From: an uncultured Bacteroidota bacterium
GTDB lineage: Bacteria; Bacteroidota; Bacteroidia; Flavobacteriales; Flavobacteriaceae
Direction of reading: 5' to 3'
NCBI GenBank assembly: GCA_902593075.1
Contig: CACJHA010000006.1
Location: 1 to 54,006 of the forward strand
Length of the DNA stretch: 54,006 bases
The notes below the pieces were generated by a model. That model worked only from the letters and a program-made list of their open reading frames with translations. It was not told where the DNA came from and searched no databases. The position numbers were made by a program, and so were the translations under genes. This document shows, in pieces, positions 8,522 to 17,048 of this stretch (position 1 is its first letter; every line of letters starts with the position of its first letter).

Positions 8522-10243
8522 ATGAATTTAAATATAAAATCATTATTATTATTTATTCTGATTTTTTCATCCTGTTTGAAGCAAGAAGACTCTAAAATAT
8601 TTGAGAAAATTGTTCAAGATTTTGAGAATTTTAAACCATTTGATGATTCTAGATATTTACTCGGAGATTTTAGTGAGGAAAGGTTTGAAAGAGAGAGTCA
8701 GTTTTACAAAAAAACATATGAAAGGTTATTTAAAGTAAATAAAAATCTCCTTTCAGAACAGGATAAAATTTCTCATGAACTATTAACTTTTATTATTAAG
8801 AAAAAAATAGTTGATTTTAATTTTAAAACCCATTACAACCCCATTTTATCAGATGCAGGTTTTCATAACAATTTAGTTTACAGAGTAAAAAAAATTTCAA
8901 GTATTAACCAGGCTCATGATTATATCAAAACTTTGGGAGAGATTCCAAATTTTGTAAAACAAAACATCGAACTGATTTCTAGGGGTCTTGATATGGGTAT
9001 ATCCCAACCTAAAATAATTTTTGAAGGTTATAACTCAACTTATGACAAACATATTACACCATCTTACAAAAATAATTTTTATTACTCCCCTTTTTTAAAA
9101 CTACCTAACTCGATTCCAAATTACATAAAAGACAGTCTACAAATACTAGCAGCTAATATTATAATGGATTCTGTTATTCCCTCTTTCAAAAAAATTAAAC
9201 ATTTTTTTGAGAAAGAGTATTTGCCCAGAACAAGGAATTCAATTGGAGTTTCTCAAATCCCAAATGGAGATAAGTACTATGAAAGTAGAATTAGATACTA
9301 TACCACTATTGAAATTAAGCCACAAGAAATTCACAAATTAGGTATTGCAGAGGTTGAAAAAATAAAAAAACAAATGTTTGAGGTTATTAGTAAAGTGAAA
9401 TTTCAAGGTGATTTCAATGAATTTTTAAGTTTTCTTAGAACGAATAAAAAATTCTACGCATCTTCCCCAAAAGAATTATTAGTTCACGCAAGAGATATAG
9501 CTAAAAGATTAGATGAGCAACTACCTAGATTTTTTAAACATTTACCAAGACAACCTTATGGTGTTGCACCTGTACCTTCATCAATAGCTCCAAAGTACAC
9601 AGGTGGAAGATATATTCCTGCTGCAAAAGATGGGACTAGCCCAGGATTCTATTGGGTAAATACTTATAACCTCTCTAGTCGACCTCTATTTAATATCCCA
9701 GCTTTAACAGCACATGAAGCTGTGCCAGGACATCATTTACAAGGTGCGCTTAACAAGGAACTTCCAGATTCTATTCCTAAATTCAGAAGAGATTTATATC
9801 TATCAGCATTTGGTGAGGGTTGGGGATTATATAGTGAACTCTTAGCAGAGGAAATGGGAATTTATAGCACTCCTTATGAAAAATTTGGTCAACTATCTTA
9901 CTCAATGTGGAGAGCTTGTAGATTGGTAGTCGACACTGGTATACATTCTTTTGATTGGACTAGAGAGCAAGCAATAGACTACATGTTAAATAATACTGCT
10001 TTGTCTGAACACGAAATACATACGGAGGTAGATAGATATATATCTTGGCCAGGGCAGGCATTATCTTATAAAATAGGAGAATTAAAAATCGTTGAATTAA
10101 GAAAGAAGGCAGAAGAAAAATTAAAAGAAAAGTTTAATATTAGAGATTTTCATGAATCGATACTAAAAAACGGAACCCTTACCCTTCCTTTACTAGAAGA
10201 TCAAATTTCAGAATATATAGCCTCAAGCTTATCAAAAGATTAA
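8522..10243 (+). CDS. DUF885 family lipoprotein, putative metallopeptidase
   Basis: A 573-residue exported lipoprotein: a hydrophobic start ends in IFSSC with the lipidated Cys18. The C-terminal half carries the family hallmark HEAVPGHH (about residues 398-405), a HExxxGHH zinc-site-like motif, followed by RRDLYLSAFGEGWGLYSE and SEHEIHTEVDRYISWPGQA, all conserved in DUF885. By similarity to gluzincin-type peptidases it is likely a zinc peptidase or carboxypeptidase outside the cytoplasm (inferred). Its TAA stop interlocks with the hemB stop: the four bases TTAA at 10240-10243 contain both. Confidence 0.85.
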   Translation: MNLNIKSLLLFILIFSSCLKQEDSKIFEKIVQDFENFKPFDDSRYLLGDFSEERFERESQFYKKTYERLFKVNKNLLSEQDKISHELLTFIIKKKIVDFNFKTHYNPILSDAGFHNNLVYRVKKISSINQAHDYIKTLGEIPNFVKQNIELISRGLDMGISQPKIIFEGYNSTYDKHITPSYKNNFYYSPFLKLPNSIPNYIKDSLQILAANIIMDSVIPSFKKIKHFFEKEYLPRTRNSIGVSQIPNGDKYYESRIRYYTTIEIKPQEIHKLGIAEVEKIKKQMFEVISKVKFQGDFNEFLSFLRTNKKFYASSPKELLVHARDIAKRLDEQLPRFFKHLPRQPYGVAPVPSSIAPKYTGGRYIPAAKDGTSPGFYWVNTYNLSSRPLFNIPALTAHEAVPGHHLQGALNKELPDSIPKFRRDLYLSAFGEGWGLYSELLAEEMGIYSTPYEKFGQLSYSMWRACRLVVDTGIHSFDWTREQAIDYMLNNTALSEHEIHTEVDRYISWPGQALSYKIGELKIVELRKKAEEKLKEKFNIRDFHESILKNGTLTLPLLEDQISEYIASSLSKD

Positions 10244-11226
10244 TTCTTCTTAGAATTGAGAATCCTTGCTATATCTTTAGCACAGTAAGTAATTATCATT
10301 GAACAACCAGCTCTTTTGAATGCTATTAAATTTTCATAAATTACAGAATCATAGTCTATCCAACCCTTTGATTGAGCAGCTTTTAACATAGCATATTCAC
10401 CACTAACTTGGTAGGCAGCTATCGGTTGATTTATTTTTGAGTTCAGATCGGAAATTATATCTAAATAAAATATTCCAGGCTTTACAATAACAATATCCGC
10501 CCCTTCATCAATATCAAGTAAAGTTTCACTAATTGCTTCTTTTCTATTGTGAAAATCCATTTGGTATGTTTTTTTATCACCAAATCCTGGATTGGACGAT
10601 AACGCATCCCTGAAGGGAGAATAAAGATTGGATGCATACTTTACACTGTAACTCATAATTCCGGTATTCTTAAATCCATTGTTTTCAAGAGTTGTTCTAA
10701 TTTCACCTATTCTCCCATCCATCATATCACTAGGAGAAACAAAATCAACCCCGGCTTTAGCGTGTGAAAGAGCTATTTTTGATAAAATTTCATTGGTCTC
10801 GTCATTAAGAATTTTATTATCCAAAACGATACCATCATGGCCATGTGATGAGTATGGATCAAGTGCAACATCGGAAATGATTAAAATTTGAGGATTAATG
10901 GACTTAATTAATCTAATTCCCTTTTGCATTAATCCGTTTTCATTTAAAGCTTCCCTTCCTTTATTATCTTTAAGTTTATTTGGAATTTTTGCAAAAAGTA
11001 AAACAGCTTTTAAGCCTAATTTCCATAAGGAATTAATTTCTTCTTCTAAAAGGTCTAGCGATAACCTAAAGTAACCTGGCATAGATTCTATTTCCTCTTT
11101 TACTTTTTTTCCTTCTGTTAAAAAAATAGGAGTTACTAGATCGTTAACAGTTAAGTTATTTTCGCTGACAATTTTTCTAATTGAGTCAGAATTTCTAAGT
11201 CTTCTTTTTCTTTGTTTTGGAAACAT
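10240..11226 (-). CDS. hemB: Delta-aminolevulinic acid dehydratase (porphobilinogen synthase)
   Basis: Condenses two 5-aminolevulinate molecules to porphobilinogen. The Schiff-base lysines are visible: K196 in SYSVKYASN and K249 in VIVKPGIFYLD. The active-site metal loop reads DVALDPYSSHGHDG (residues 119-132). The three cysteines of zinc-dependent enzymes are replaced by Ala/Asp/Asp, as in the Mg-responsive Pseudomonas-type enzyme, so catalysis probably does not need active-site zinc. At 328 residues it is full length. It is the last gene of the hemA-C-D-E-F-B run, 10 bp after hemF. Confidence 0.97.
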   Translation of the reverse strand: MFPKQRKRRLRNSDSIRKIVSENNLTVNDLVTPIFLTEGKKVKEEIESMPGYFRLSLDLLEEEINSLWKLGLKAVLLFAKIPNKLKDNKGREALNENGLMQKGIRLIKSINPQILIISDVALDPYSSHGHDGIVLDNKILNDETNEILSKIALSHAKAGVDFVSPSDMMDGRIGEIRTTLENNGFKNTGIMSYSVKYASNLYSPFRDALSSNPGFGDKKTYQMDFHNRKEAISETLLDIDEGADIVIVKPGIFYLDIISDLNSKINQPIAAYQVSGEYAMLKAAQSKGWIDYDSVIYENLIAFKRAGCSMIITYCAKDIARILNSKKN

Positions 11227-11236
11227 ATATTTTACT

Positions 11237-12136
11237 TTAAATCCATTCTTTGGGTTTTTTTAATATACTAACCAGCTCACTTTCTGAACTGTTTTTAGTT
11301 GGTTGAAAATTATACTCCCACCTAACGGTTGGGGGCAAGCTCATAAAAATACTCTCTATCCTTCCATTAGTTTTGATTCCAAATTGAGTTCCTTTATCAT
11401 GAAGAAGGTTAAATTCAACATATCTTCCTCTTCTAACTTCTTGCCATTTTTTTTGTTTATCTGAATAGGTAATTTTTTTATTTTTTTTCACAATTGGTAA
11501 ATAAGAGTTCAAAAAATTATTCCCAACTGTAGTCACAAAATTAAATAGTTCATTTACTGATTTATCAGTTGGTTTTAAATAATCAAAAAAGATTCCACCG
11601 ACCCCTCTTGCTTCTTCTCTATGCTTGTTCCAAAAATACTTATCACAATTTTTCTTAAAAACTTCATAATAATTTTTGTCATGTTCATCACATGAAATTT
11701 TACAGACTTTATGAAAATGATTAATATCAAAATTGTCAATATAATATGGCGTTAGGTCAATTCCTCCACCGAACCATTGGTCAACAATCATTTTAGATTT
11801 GTTGTAAAGTTCAAAATATCTAAGGTTACTGTGAACAGTTGGAATTAGCGGACTTTTAGGATGAATGACCAAGCTCAGTCCACAAGCACTAAAAAAAGAA
11901 TATTTAGTATTTAAGTAATCTTTCATGGTTTTTGGTAATTCCCCAAACACATTAGATATATTTACTCCACCTTTTTCAAAGACATCACCATTTCCAATAA
12001 TCTTAGTAACACCACCACCACCTCCTTTTCTTTGCCACTTTATATTGCTGAATTTCGATTTGCCGTCAACCTTTTCAAGTTCACTTGTTATAGACAATTG
12101 AAGATTTTGTATGTAGTTTTGAAACTGTTCCTTCAT
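11237..12136 (-). CDS. hemF: Oxygen-dependent coproporphyrinogen III oxidase
   Basis: Oxidatively decarboxylates coproporphyrinogen III to protoporphyrinogen IX using O2. Family blocks are obvious: WQRKGGGGGVTKII, GLSLVIHPKSPLIPTVHSNLRYFE, WFGGGIDLTPYY, HREEARGVGGIFFDYL and RRGRYVEFNLLHDKGTQFG. The length of 299 residues is normal. Use of HemF rather than the anaerobic HemN fits an aerobic lifestyle, although HemN could exist elsewhere. It starts 1 bp after the hemE stop. Confidence 0.97.
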   Translation of the reverse strand: MKEQFQNYIQNLQLSITSELEKVDGKSKFSNIKWQRKGGGGGVTKIIGNGDVFEKGGVNISNVFGELPKTMKDYLNTKYSFFSACGLSLVIHPKSPLIPTVHSNLRYFELYNKSKMIVDQWFGGGIDLTPYYIDNFDINHFHKVCKISCDEHDKNYYEVFKKNCDKYFWNKHREEARGVGGIFFDYLKPTDKSVNELFNFVTTVGNNFLNSYLPIVKKNKKITYSDKQKKWQEVRRGRYVEFNLLHDKGTQFGIKTNGRIESIFMSLPPTVRWEYNFQPTKNSSESELVSILKKPKEWI

Positions 12137-12137
12137 C

Positions 12138-13163
12138 TTATAAACTCTTATACTCTTTTACAGCGTCTACAAAAGCTTTAGCGTGTGATACGGGTATATT
12201 TGGCAATATTCCATGCCCAAGATTCACAATATAACTCTGTTTACCAAAGTCGTTAATCATTTGATTCACATCTGATTTGATTTTTGAAATTGGGGAAAGT
12301 AATTTGGCTGGATCATAGTTTCCCTGCAGAGTTATATTCCCACCAGACAAATATCGTGCATTTCTTGCAGAGCAACTCCAATCAATTCCTAGACCAGAAG
12401 CTCCAGTTTTAACCATTTCATTCAAAGCAAACCAACATCCTTTTCCAAAAATAATAACGGGGGCGTAGTTCTTAATTGCCGATACTATTCTATTAATATA
12501 CTTAAGAGAAAATTCACTGTAATCAGATGGTGATAAAAGTCCCCCCCATGAATCGAAAATTTGAACAACATCTGCTCCTGCATCAATTTGTCCCTTCAAA
12601 TATTCAATGGTCGTCAAGGTTATCTTTTCAAGAATTATTTCGGTTTCTTTTGGATTTGCAAAAGCGAATCCTTTGGATTTGTCGAAAGTTTTTGAACCAC
12701 TACCCTGAACTAGATAACAAAAAAGAGTCCAAGGAGAGCCAGCAAATCCTATTAGGGGGACTCTATCATTTAGATCCCTTTTAGTTATCTTGATAGCTTC
12801 AAACACATATCCAAGTTTATCCCTAACATTTGGGGTTATTAAATTTTTCACTTTTTCTTTTGAATCGATGGGATTAGGAATAAATGGTCCAAAATTTGGC
12901 TTCATCTCTACTTCAATATTCATTGCTTGAAGGACGACCAATATATCACTAAAAATAATCGCAGCATCAGTTCCTATTTGATCAATTGGCAAAAGGGTTA
13001 TCTCAGAAACTAACTCTGGAGTTCTGCAGCGAGTAAAAAAATCATATTTATTTTTAAGTTTAATATAATCTGGCAAATATCTTCCAGCCTGTCTCATTAT
13101 CCATACCGGAGGTCTTTCAACTGGAAGACCCTTCAAGGCTCTAAGAAGTAAATCGTTTTTCAT
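12138..13163 (-). CDS. hemE: Uroporphyrinogen decarboxylase
   Basis: Removes four acetate carboxyls from uroporphyrinogen III to give coproporphyrinogen III. The N-terminal signature [18 protein letters not shown] with its substrate-binding arginines is intact, followed by FSDILV with the key Asp, [16 protein letters not shown], and the C-terminal [22 protein letters not shown]. At 341 residues it is full length. It lies 5 bp after hemD and 1 bp before hemF in a translationally compact operon. Confidence 0.97.
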   Translation of the reverse strand: MKNDLLLRALKGLPVERPPVWIMRQAGRYLPDYIKLKNKYDFFTRCRTPELVSEITLLPIDQIGTDAAIIFSDILVVLQAMNIEVEMKPNFGPFIPNPIDSKEKVKNLITPNVRDKLGYVFEAIKITKRDLNDRVPLIGFAGSPWTLFCYLVQGSGSKTFDKSKGFAFANPKETEIILEKITLTTIEYLKGQIDAGADVVQIFDSWGGLLSPSDYSEFSLKYINRIVSAIKNYAPVIIFGKGCWFALNEMVKTGASGLGIDWSCSARNARYLSGGNITLQGNYDPAKLLSPISKIKSDVNQMINDFGKQSYIVNLGHGILPNIPVSHAKAFVDAVKEYKSL

Positions 13164-13168
13164 ATAGT

Positions 13169-13819
13169 TTAGTGTAAAAGTTTTACTTTATCAATCAAAT
13201 TACTTATCGTCGGTTTTTTTGCAATATGGATGTTTTTAGTATAATTTTTAAGTTCATTAGCTGTAGACTCTCCAATTGCAAAGCAGTCCATGTTTTCAAA
13301 AGAATTCAATTCTGCGAAGCATCTAACACCAGAAGGACTGAAAAATAAAGCAATATCAAAATTTTTAAAACATTTAGAATTACAGTACGACTTGTAAACC
13401 TCAACAACTCTGAAATTATCATTTTGATTATCGAAGAAGTTTTCGATATTATTCATGCGTTGATTACCGGTAAAAAAAATAAATTTTTCACCCAAGAGGT
13501 TTCTTTCTAAAAATTTAACCATGTCTTTTGAACTTATAAAAAAGTTGATAACATTTTGTTTTCTCTTTTCCAGAAGTTCTTTGGTTTTTTCACCTACACA
13601 GATACAATTTCTGCTTGTTATATTTTGATGCTGTGAGAAAAACGAATTAACGGCATTTTGGGATGAAAAAATAAGTATCTCCTCATTTAATTTAGTTGAA
13701 ATTTTTTTTTCTTCAACTTTTATAAAATTCCATTGTTCAATCTCATGCCCGTGTAAATCAAGTTGATTTAACTCATCGTTATTTAAAATTTTGGTTGATA
13801 AGATTCTTTTATTTCTCAT
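13169..13819 (-). CDS. hemD: Uroporphyrinogen-III synthase (divergent)
   Basis: Closes the linear tetrapyrrole made by HemC with inversion of ring D. HemD proteins are poorly conserved; here the call rests on the [12 protein letters not shown] block near residue 51, [10 protein letters not shown], a second-domain [13 protein letters not shown], and [12 protein letters not shown]. The 216-residue length and the position between hemC and hemE also fit. The start overlaps the hemC stop by 4 bp (ATGA). The protein is lysine/asparagine-rich and short, but the two-domain pattern is complete. Confidence 0.9.
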   Translation of the reverse strand: MRNKRILSTKILNNDELNQLDLHGHEIEQWNFIKVEEKKISTKLNEEILIFSSQNAVNSFFSQHQNITSRNCICVGEKTKELLEKRKQNVINFFISSKDMVKFLERNLLGEKFIFFTGNQRMNNIENFFDNQNDNFRVVEVYKSYCNSKCFKNFDIALFFSPSGVRCFAELNSFENMDCFAIGESTANELKNYTKNIHIAKKPTISNLIDKVKLLH

Positions 13820-14727
13820 TTTACCTTTGCCTCTTCTATATACTTTTTGCCTCCATTTCTTAAAACCTCATTTGCTAACCTTTTACCAGCCCTATTTCTC
13901 TCATCAATTTTTAGTAAGGCTTCAATGATTTTAGGTTGTTCTCCTTTCATTGAGAAAACCCCACCTTTAAAATCAATAACTTCTCCTTTAACCTCTGCAA
14001 TTGCGCCAATTGGGGCGGAACAACCACCCTCAAGGGTTCTCAAAAAATCTCTCTCTATTTCTGAACAAATACTGGATTTTTTATTATTTATTTTATTTAG
14101 GGTTTCAATTATAAACTTGTTTTCTTTTAAACATGTTGCTACAATAAATCCCTGGCAAGGAGCTGGAAGAAAATTGTCCAAAGTTTCCTCATTTTTTTCA
14201 TAAATTTTTAATCTAGAAAGAGCCGCACTAGCAAAGAAAATTCCATCGATTTTAGAATCAGTTTTTAACTTTTTGATTCTTGAAGGAATATTGCCTCTTA
14301 TCGGGACTATTTTATCGTTAGGATATTTTAGTTTCCATTGAAATTTTCTTCTTAGACTACCAGTTGCAACTGATCTAACTTTTTTTGACTTACATTCTAT
14401 ATTTTTCCATAAAACAATATCCTCCCATTTCCCTCTTTTTAGTACAGCTCCGATACAAATTTCTTCAGCTAGTCTTGTTGGAACGTCTTTTAAACTGTGA
14501 ACCGCGACATCTATTTCTTGGTTTAATAATGCTTGATCTAATTCTTTTGTAAAGACCCCTGTAATTCCCATTGAATAAATCGGGGTTTTAAGATCAATAT
14601 CTCCAAAGCTTTTAATTATTTTGATTTCACAACTAACACTTGAATCTTCGAGTTTATTTTTAACCAAGTTTGTTTGCCATATTGCCAACTTGCTGGCTCT
14701 TGATCCCAATATAATTGGCCTATTCAT
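13816..14727 (-). CDS. hemC: Hydroxymethylbilane synthase (porphobilinogen deaminase)
   Basis: Polymerises four porphobilinogens into hydroxymethylbilane. GSRASKLAIWQTN begins the protein, VHSLKDVPTRL holds the catalytic Asp81, GSLRRKFQ the substrate-binding arginines, and EGGCSAPIGA the Cys236 that binds the dipyrromethane cofactor. The usual PAxGQG segment reads PAPCQG, with a cysteine. At 303 residues it is full length. It overlaps hemA by 8 bp upstream and hemD by 4 bp downstream. Confidence 0.97.
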   Translation of the reverse strand: MNRPIILGSRASKLAIWQTNLVKNKLEDSSVSCEIKIIKSFGDIDLKTPIYSMGITGVFTKELDQALLNQEIDVAVHSLKDVPTRLAEEICIGAVLKRGKWEDIVLWKNIECKSKKVRSVATGSLRRKFQWKLKYPNDKIVPIRGNIPSRIKKLKTDSKIDGIFFASAALSRLKIYEKNEETLDNFLPAPCQGFIVATCLKENKFIIETLNKINNKKSSICSEIERDFLRTLEGGCSAPIGAIAEVKGEVIDFKGGVFSMKGEQPKIIEALLKIDERNRAGKRLANEVLRNGGKKYIEEAKVK

Positions 14728-15964
14728 GATTTTGAAGGTCGAGTTGGAACACCTCTTTAAAAATGTTCATAGCATCGTTGGCCTTACTTGGATTTTCCTT
14801 AAGATAAAATGCAAATTGACCCGTTATTTTTTGAATCATATCATAGGAAAGTGATGGATCGTGAATTGCAACCCCATTTTTTCTTTTTCTTGCACCAATT
14901 TCAGCATTTTGCTGTTCTATTAACTTATTTTTCAGAGCTTTCAAAGCTGGAGCATATCTCCGATCATGAATCCATTGTAAAAACTCTTGTTGTATTTCTT
15001 CAATAATTTTTTTCGCCTCTGGTATATATCTTTTTCTTTCGGAAAGAGTGTTATGAGTTATTTTAGAGAGGTCGTCAAGGTTAACAACTTTAACGTTTTT
15101 CATGCTACTATCAATTTGAATGTTTGAAGGAATTGTCAAATCTATAATTAGTAGTTTTTGTTGTTTTGTAAGAACTTTGTTGTGAATTAAGGGCTCATCA
15201 GCATCAGTGGCTAAAACAATTATATCGGCTTTTTCCATTTCACTATAAATTTCACTAAAATCTTTAACCAATACGTCAAATTTGTGACCAAGAATCTCAG
15301 CTTTTTCTTTAGAGCGATTAATAACAGTTATTTTTTTGTTTTCAGTATGTTTCACTAGGTTTTCGCATGTATTTCTTCCAATTTTTCCTGTTCCTATAAG
15401 TAAAACATTCTTATTTGATACGTCATCAACTTCATTAATAATAAATTGAACTGCTGCATAAGCCACTGATGTTGCACCAGAAGAAATTTTTGTTTCAGTT
15501 TTTATTCTTTTACTTGCTTGAATAACCGAATTTGTAAGTCTTTCCATAAAGCTTCCAATTAGATGATTATCCTTGGAAAGATTAAAACTGTTTTTAAGTT
15601 GGCCAATAATTTCAAAATCCCCTAAAATTTGAGAATCCAGCCCAGTACCAACTTTAAAAATATGATTTATAGCTTCTGTATTTTCAAAAATATAGCCGAG
15701 ATTTTCGAAGGTTTGATGATTACCATTAGATTTCTCACATAATAAATTTACAAGTACAGATGGATTTTTAGCGAAAGAATAAATTTCTGTTCTATTGCAT
15801 GTGTTGTTAATTAAAATTTCACTTATCCCAAGTTTTTTAGCTTTTTCTAAAATTTTAATTTTTTGGGACCTTGAAAGGTTGAATTTTCCCCTAGTGTGTA
15901 AATCTGCATTCTTATAACTAATTCCTATTACATAAAAATTAGTTAAATCATTAAAACTATTCAT
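14720..15964 (-). CDS. hemA: Glutamyl-tRNA reductase
   Basis: Reduces glutamyl-tRNA(Glu) to glutamate-1-semialdehyde, the first committed step of C5-pathway heme synthesis. The nucleophile Cys56 lies in NNTCNRTEIYS; GTGLDSQILGDFEIIGQLK forms the catalytic-domain signature; LLIGTGKIGRNTCENL is the NADPH-binding loop; a dimerisation domain follows. At 414 residues it is normal length. It is the first gene of the hemACDEFB run, divergent from the araC-type regulator across a 157-bp region that holds candidate operators. A possible minus-strand -7 element (TATTTTTG) lies at 15984-15991, about 20 nt before the ATG. Confidence 0.97.
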   Translation of the reverse strand: MNSFNDLTNFYVIGISYKNADLHTRGKFNLSRSQKIKILEKAKKLGISEILINNTCNRTEIYSFAKNPSVLVNLLCEKSNGNHQTFENLGYIFENTEAINHIFKVGTGLDSQILGDFEIIGQLKNSFNLSKDNHLIGSFMERLTNSVIQASKRIKTETKISSGATSVAYAAVQFIINEVDDVSNKNVLLIGTGKIGRNTCENLVKHTENKKITVINRSKEKAEILGHKFDVLVKDFSEIYSEMEKADIIVLATDADEPLIHNKVLTKQQKLLIIDLTIPSNIQIDSSMKNVKVVNLDDLSKITHNTLSERKRYIPEAKKIIEEIQQEFLQWIHDRRYAPALKALKNKLIEQQNAEIGARKRKNGVAIHDPSLSYDMIQKITGQFAFYLKENPSKANDAMNIFKEVFQLDLQNHE

Positions 15965-15983
15965 TCAAAACTCTAATACAACA

Positions 15984-15991
15984 CAAAAATA
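15984..15991 (-). promoter_or_regulatory. Candidate -7 element for the hemACDEFB operon
   Basis: Read on the minus strand this is TATTTTTG, fitting TAnnTTTG, 19 nt before the hemA ATG. No clear TTTG is seen at the expected -33 position, where instead the first copy of the direct repeat (16013-16028) begins. A weak -33 with an activator site in its place would be typical of a regulated promoter, but this is inference. Confidence 0.35.
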
Positions 15992-16007
15992 ATATCACTT
16001 ACACTAA

Positions 16008-16055
16008 AAAAATAACGATAAAAGTATAATAATTAACGCAAAGAGTATACTTTTG
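16008..16055 (+). promoter_or_regulatory. Tandem direct-repeat operator and -7 element in the hemA/araC divergent region
   Basis: Two 16-bp direct repeats lie 21 bp apart start to start: TAACGATAAAAGTATA at 16013-16028 and TAACGCAAAGAGTATA at 16034-16049 (13 of 16 identical). AraC-family half-sites are classically about 17 bp with 21-bp spacing. The second copy runs into TACTTTTG (16048-16055), a TAnnTTTG -7 element for the plus-strand gene. The ends also form a 9-bp inverted repeat (AAAAGTATA at 16020-16028, TATACTTTT at 16046-16054). The first copy sits near the expected -33 of hemA. Operator function is inferred. Confidence 0.55.
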
Positions 16056-16121
16056 AACCTTGTAAGGTAAATATTGGTTATAATTACTATACGACTACCT
16101 TATATAGATTGATTCTAAATA

Positions 16122-17021
16122 ATGCGTTTAACAATGTCTGTTAAAAATAACGATAAAAGTTTAACAAAAAAATTTGAGTTAAGTAATGGTTTTTACATGT
16201 ATCATTTCAAAAATGATTCAGATCTTCAACATACTAGTACCAAAGATGTAAAAAGAAGTTTGATACAATTTCATTTTTGTGTAAATGGGGGAGCTGATTT
16301 TATTTTTAATAATGGAAACTATTTATTACCAATTGACCAAAATAAAGTTGTTCTGCTATTTAATCCAGAAAAAGATTTACCAATAAATTTAAATTTAAAT
16401 CCAAAGTCATCCATTCTTAGTATTATAATTTCTATCAAAAAATTTCATAGCTTATTTTCATCCGATGCTGAAAACATTCCTTTTCTAAGTGATGAAAACA
16501 CTGCTAAAAAGTATTATGAGTCGATGATTATTACTCCAAGTATGAATTTTGTGATTAGTCAAATCATAAAAGCTAAAGTCAACAATAACATGAAATCTTT
16601 ATATATAACCGGTAAAATTTATGAATTATTGAGTCTTTGTTTTAGTAAAAGTGAAGATTCAAGTATAGAGAATTGTCCCTTCTTAGCTGATGAAGATAAC
16701 GTACGAAAAATAAGAAATGCAAAGGAAATAATTCTTCAAAACTTCTCTGAACCACCTTCATTGGTTGAACTTTCAAGTAGGGTTGAAATAGGTTTAAATA
16801 AATTAAAGGAAGGATTTAAAGAGTTATATGGAGATACTGTTTATGGATATTTATTAACTCACAAAATGGAAGAAGCTAGGAGAATGTTGGATTCTGGTAA
16901 ATACAACGTCAACGAAGTTGGTCTAAAAGTTGGATATTCAACTGCCAGTCACTTTATAGCTGCTTTTAAAAAGAAATTTGGAATTACTCCAAAAAAATAT
17001 TTACTCTCATTATCTTCGTGA
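16122..17021 (+). CDS. AraC-family transcriptional regulator, probable heme-gene regulator
   Basis: A 299-residue regulator with an N-terminal sensing domain of unknown ligand (about residues 1-180) and a C-terminal AraC/XylS double helix-turn-helix (about 195-299). The recognition region includes PSLVELSSRVEIGLNKLKEGFKELYG and the signature EVGLKVGYSTASHFIAAFKKKFGITPKKYL. Divergent from hemA and 27 bp upstream of hemH, it is well placed to control heme synthesis (inferred). An 18-bp copy of the upstream direct repeat falls in codons 8-13 (16143-16160), suggesting autoregulation. ATG 16122 is used; ATG 16134 is an alternative. The ligand is unknown; heme or a porphyrin are reasonable guesses. 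Confidence 0.88.
   Translation: MRLTMSVKNNDKSLTKKFELSNGFYMYHFKNDSDLQHTSTKDVKRSLIQFHFCVNGGADFIFNNGNYLLPIDQNKVVLLFNPEKDLPINLNLNPKSSILSIIISIKKFHSLFSSDAENIPFLSDENTAKKYYESMIITPSMNFVISQIIKAKVNNNMKSLYITGKIYELLSLCFSKSEDSSIENCPFLADEDNVRKIRNAKEIILQNFSEPPSLVELSSRVEIGLNKLKEGFKELYGDTVYGYLLTHKMEEARRMLDSGKYNVNEVGLKVGYSTASHFIAAFKKKFGITPKKYLLSLSS
16143..16163 (+). repeat. Third copy of the hemA/araC direct repeat, within the araC coding start
   Basis: AAAAATAACGATAAAAGT at 16143-16160 is identical over 18 bp to 16008-16025. The wider 16-bp unit (16148-16163) matches copy one at 15 of 16 positions. It lies 21 nt after the ATG, so it also encodes KNNDKS. An exact 18-bp repeat 135 bp away is unlikely by chance even in AT-rich DNA. 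A downstream operator for autoregulation is a plausible role. Confidence 0.6.
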
Positions 17022-17048
17022 GAATTTTTCTAAAATATCATACAATAT

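Noticed and set aside
12003-12024. CACCACCACC-rich run in hemF as a tandem repeat
   Set aside because: It simply encodes the conserved five-glycine stretch of HemF.
13847-14203. 118-residue open frame antisense to hemC
   Set aside because: Fully inside hemC with no family resemblance; its serine/leucine-rich content is typical of antisense frames.
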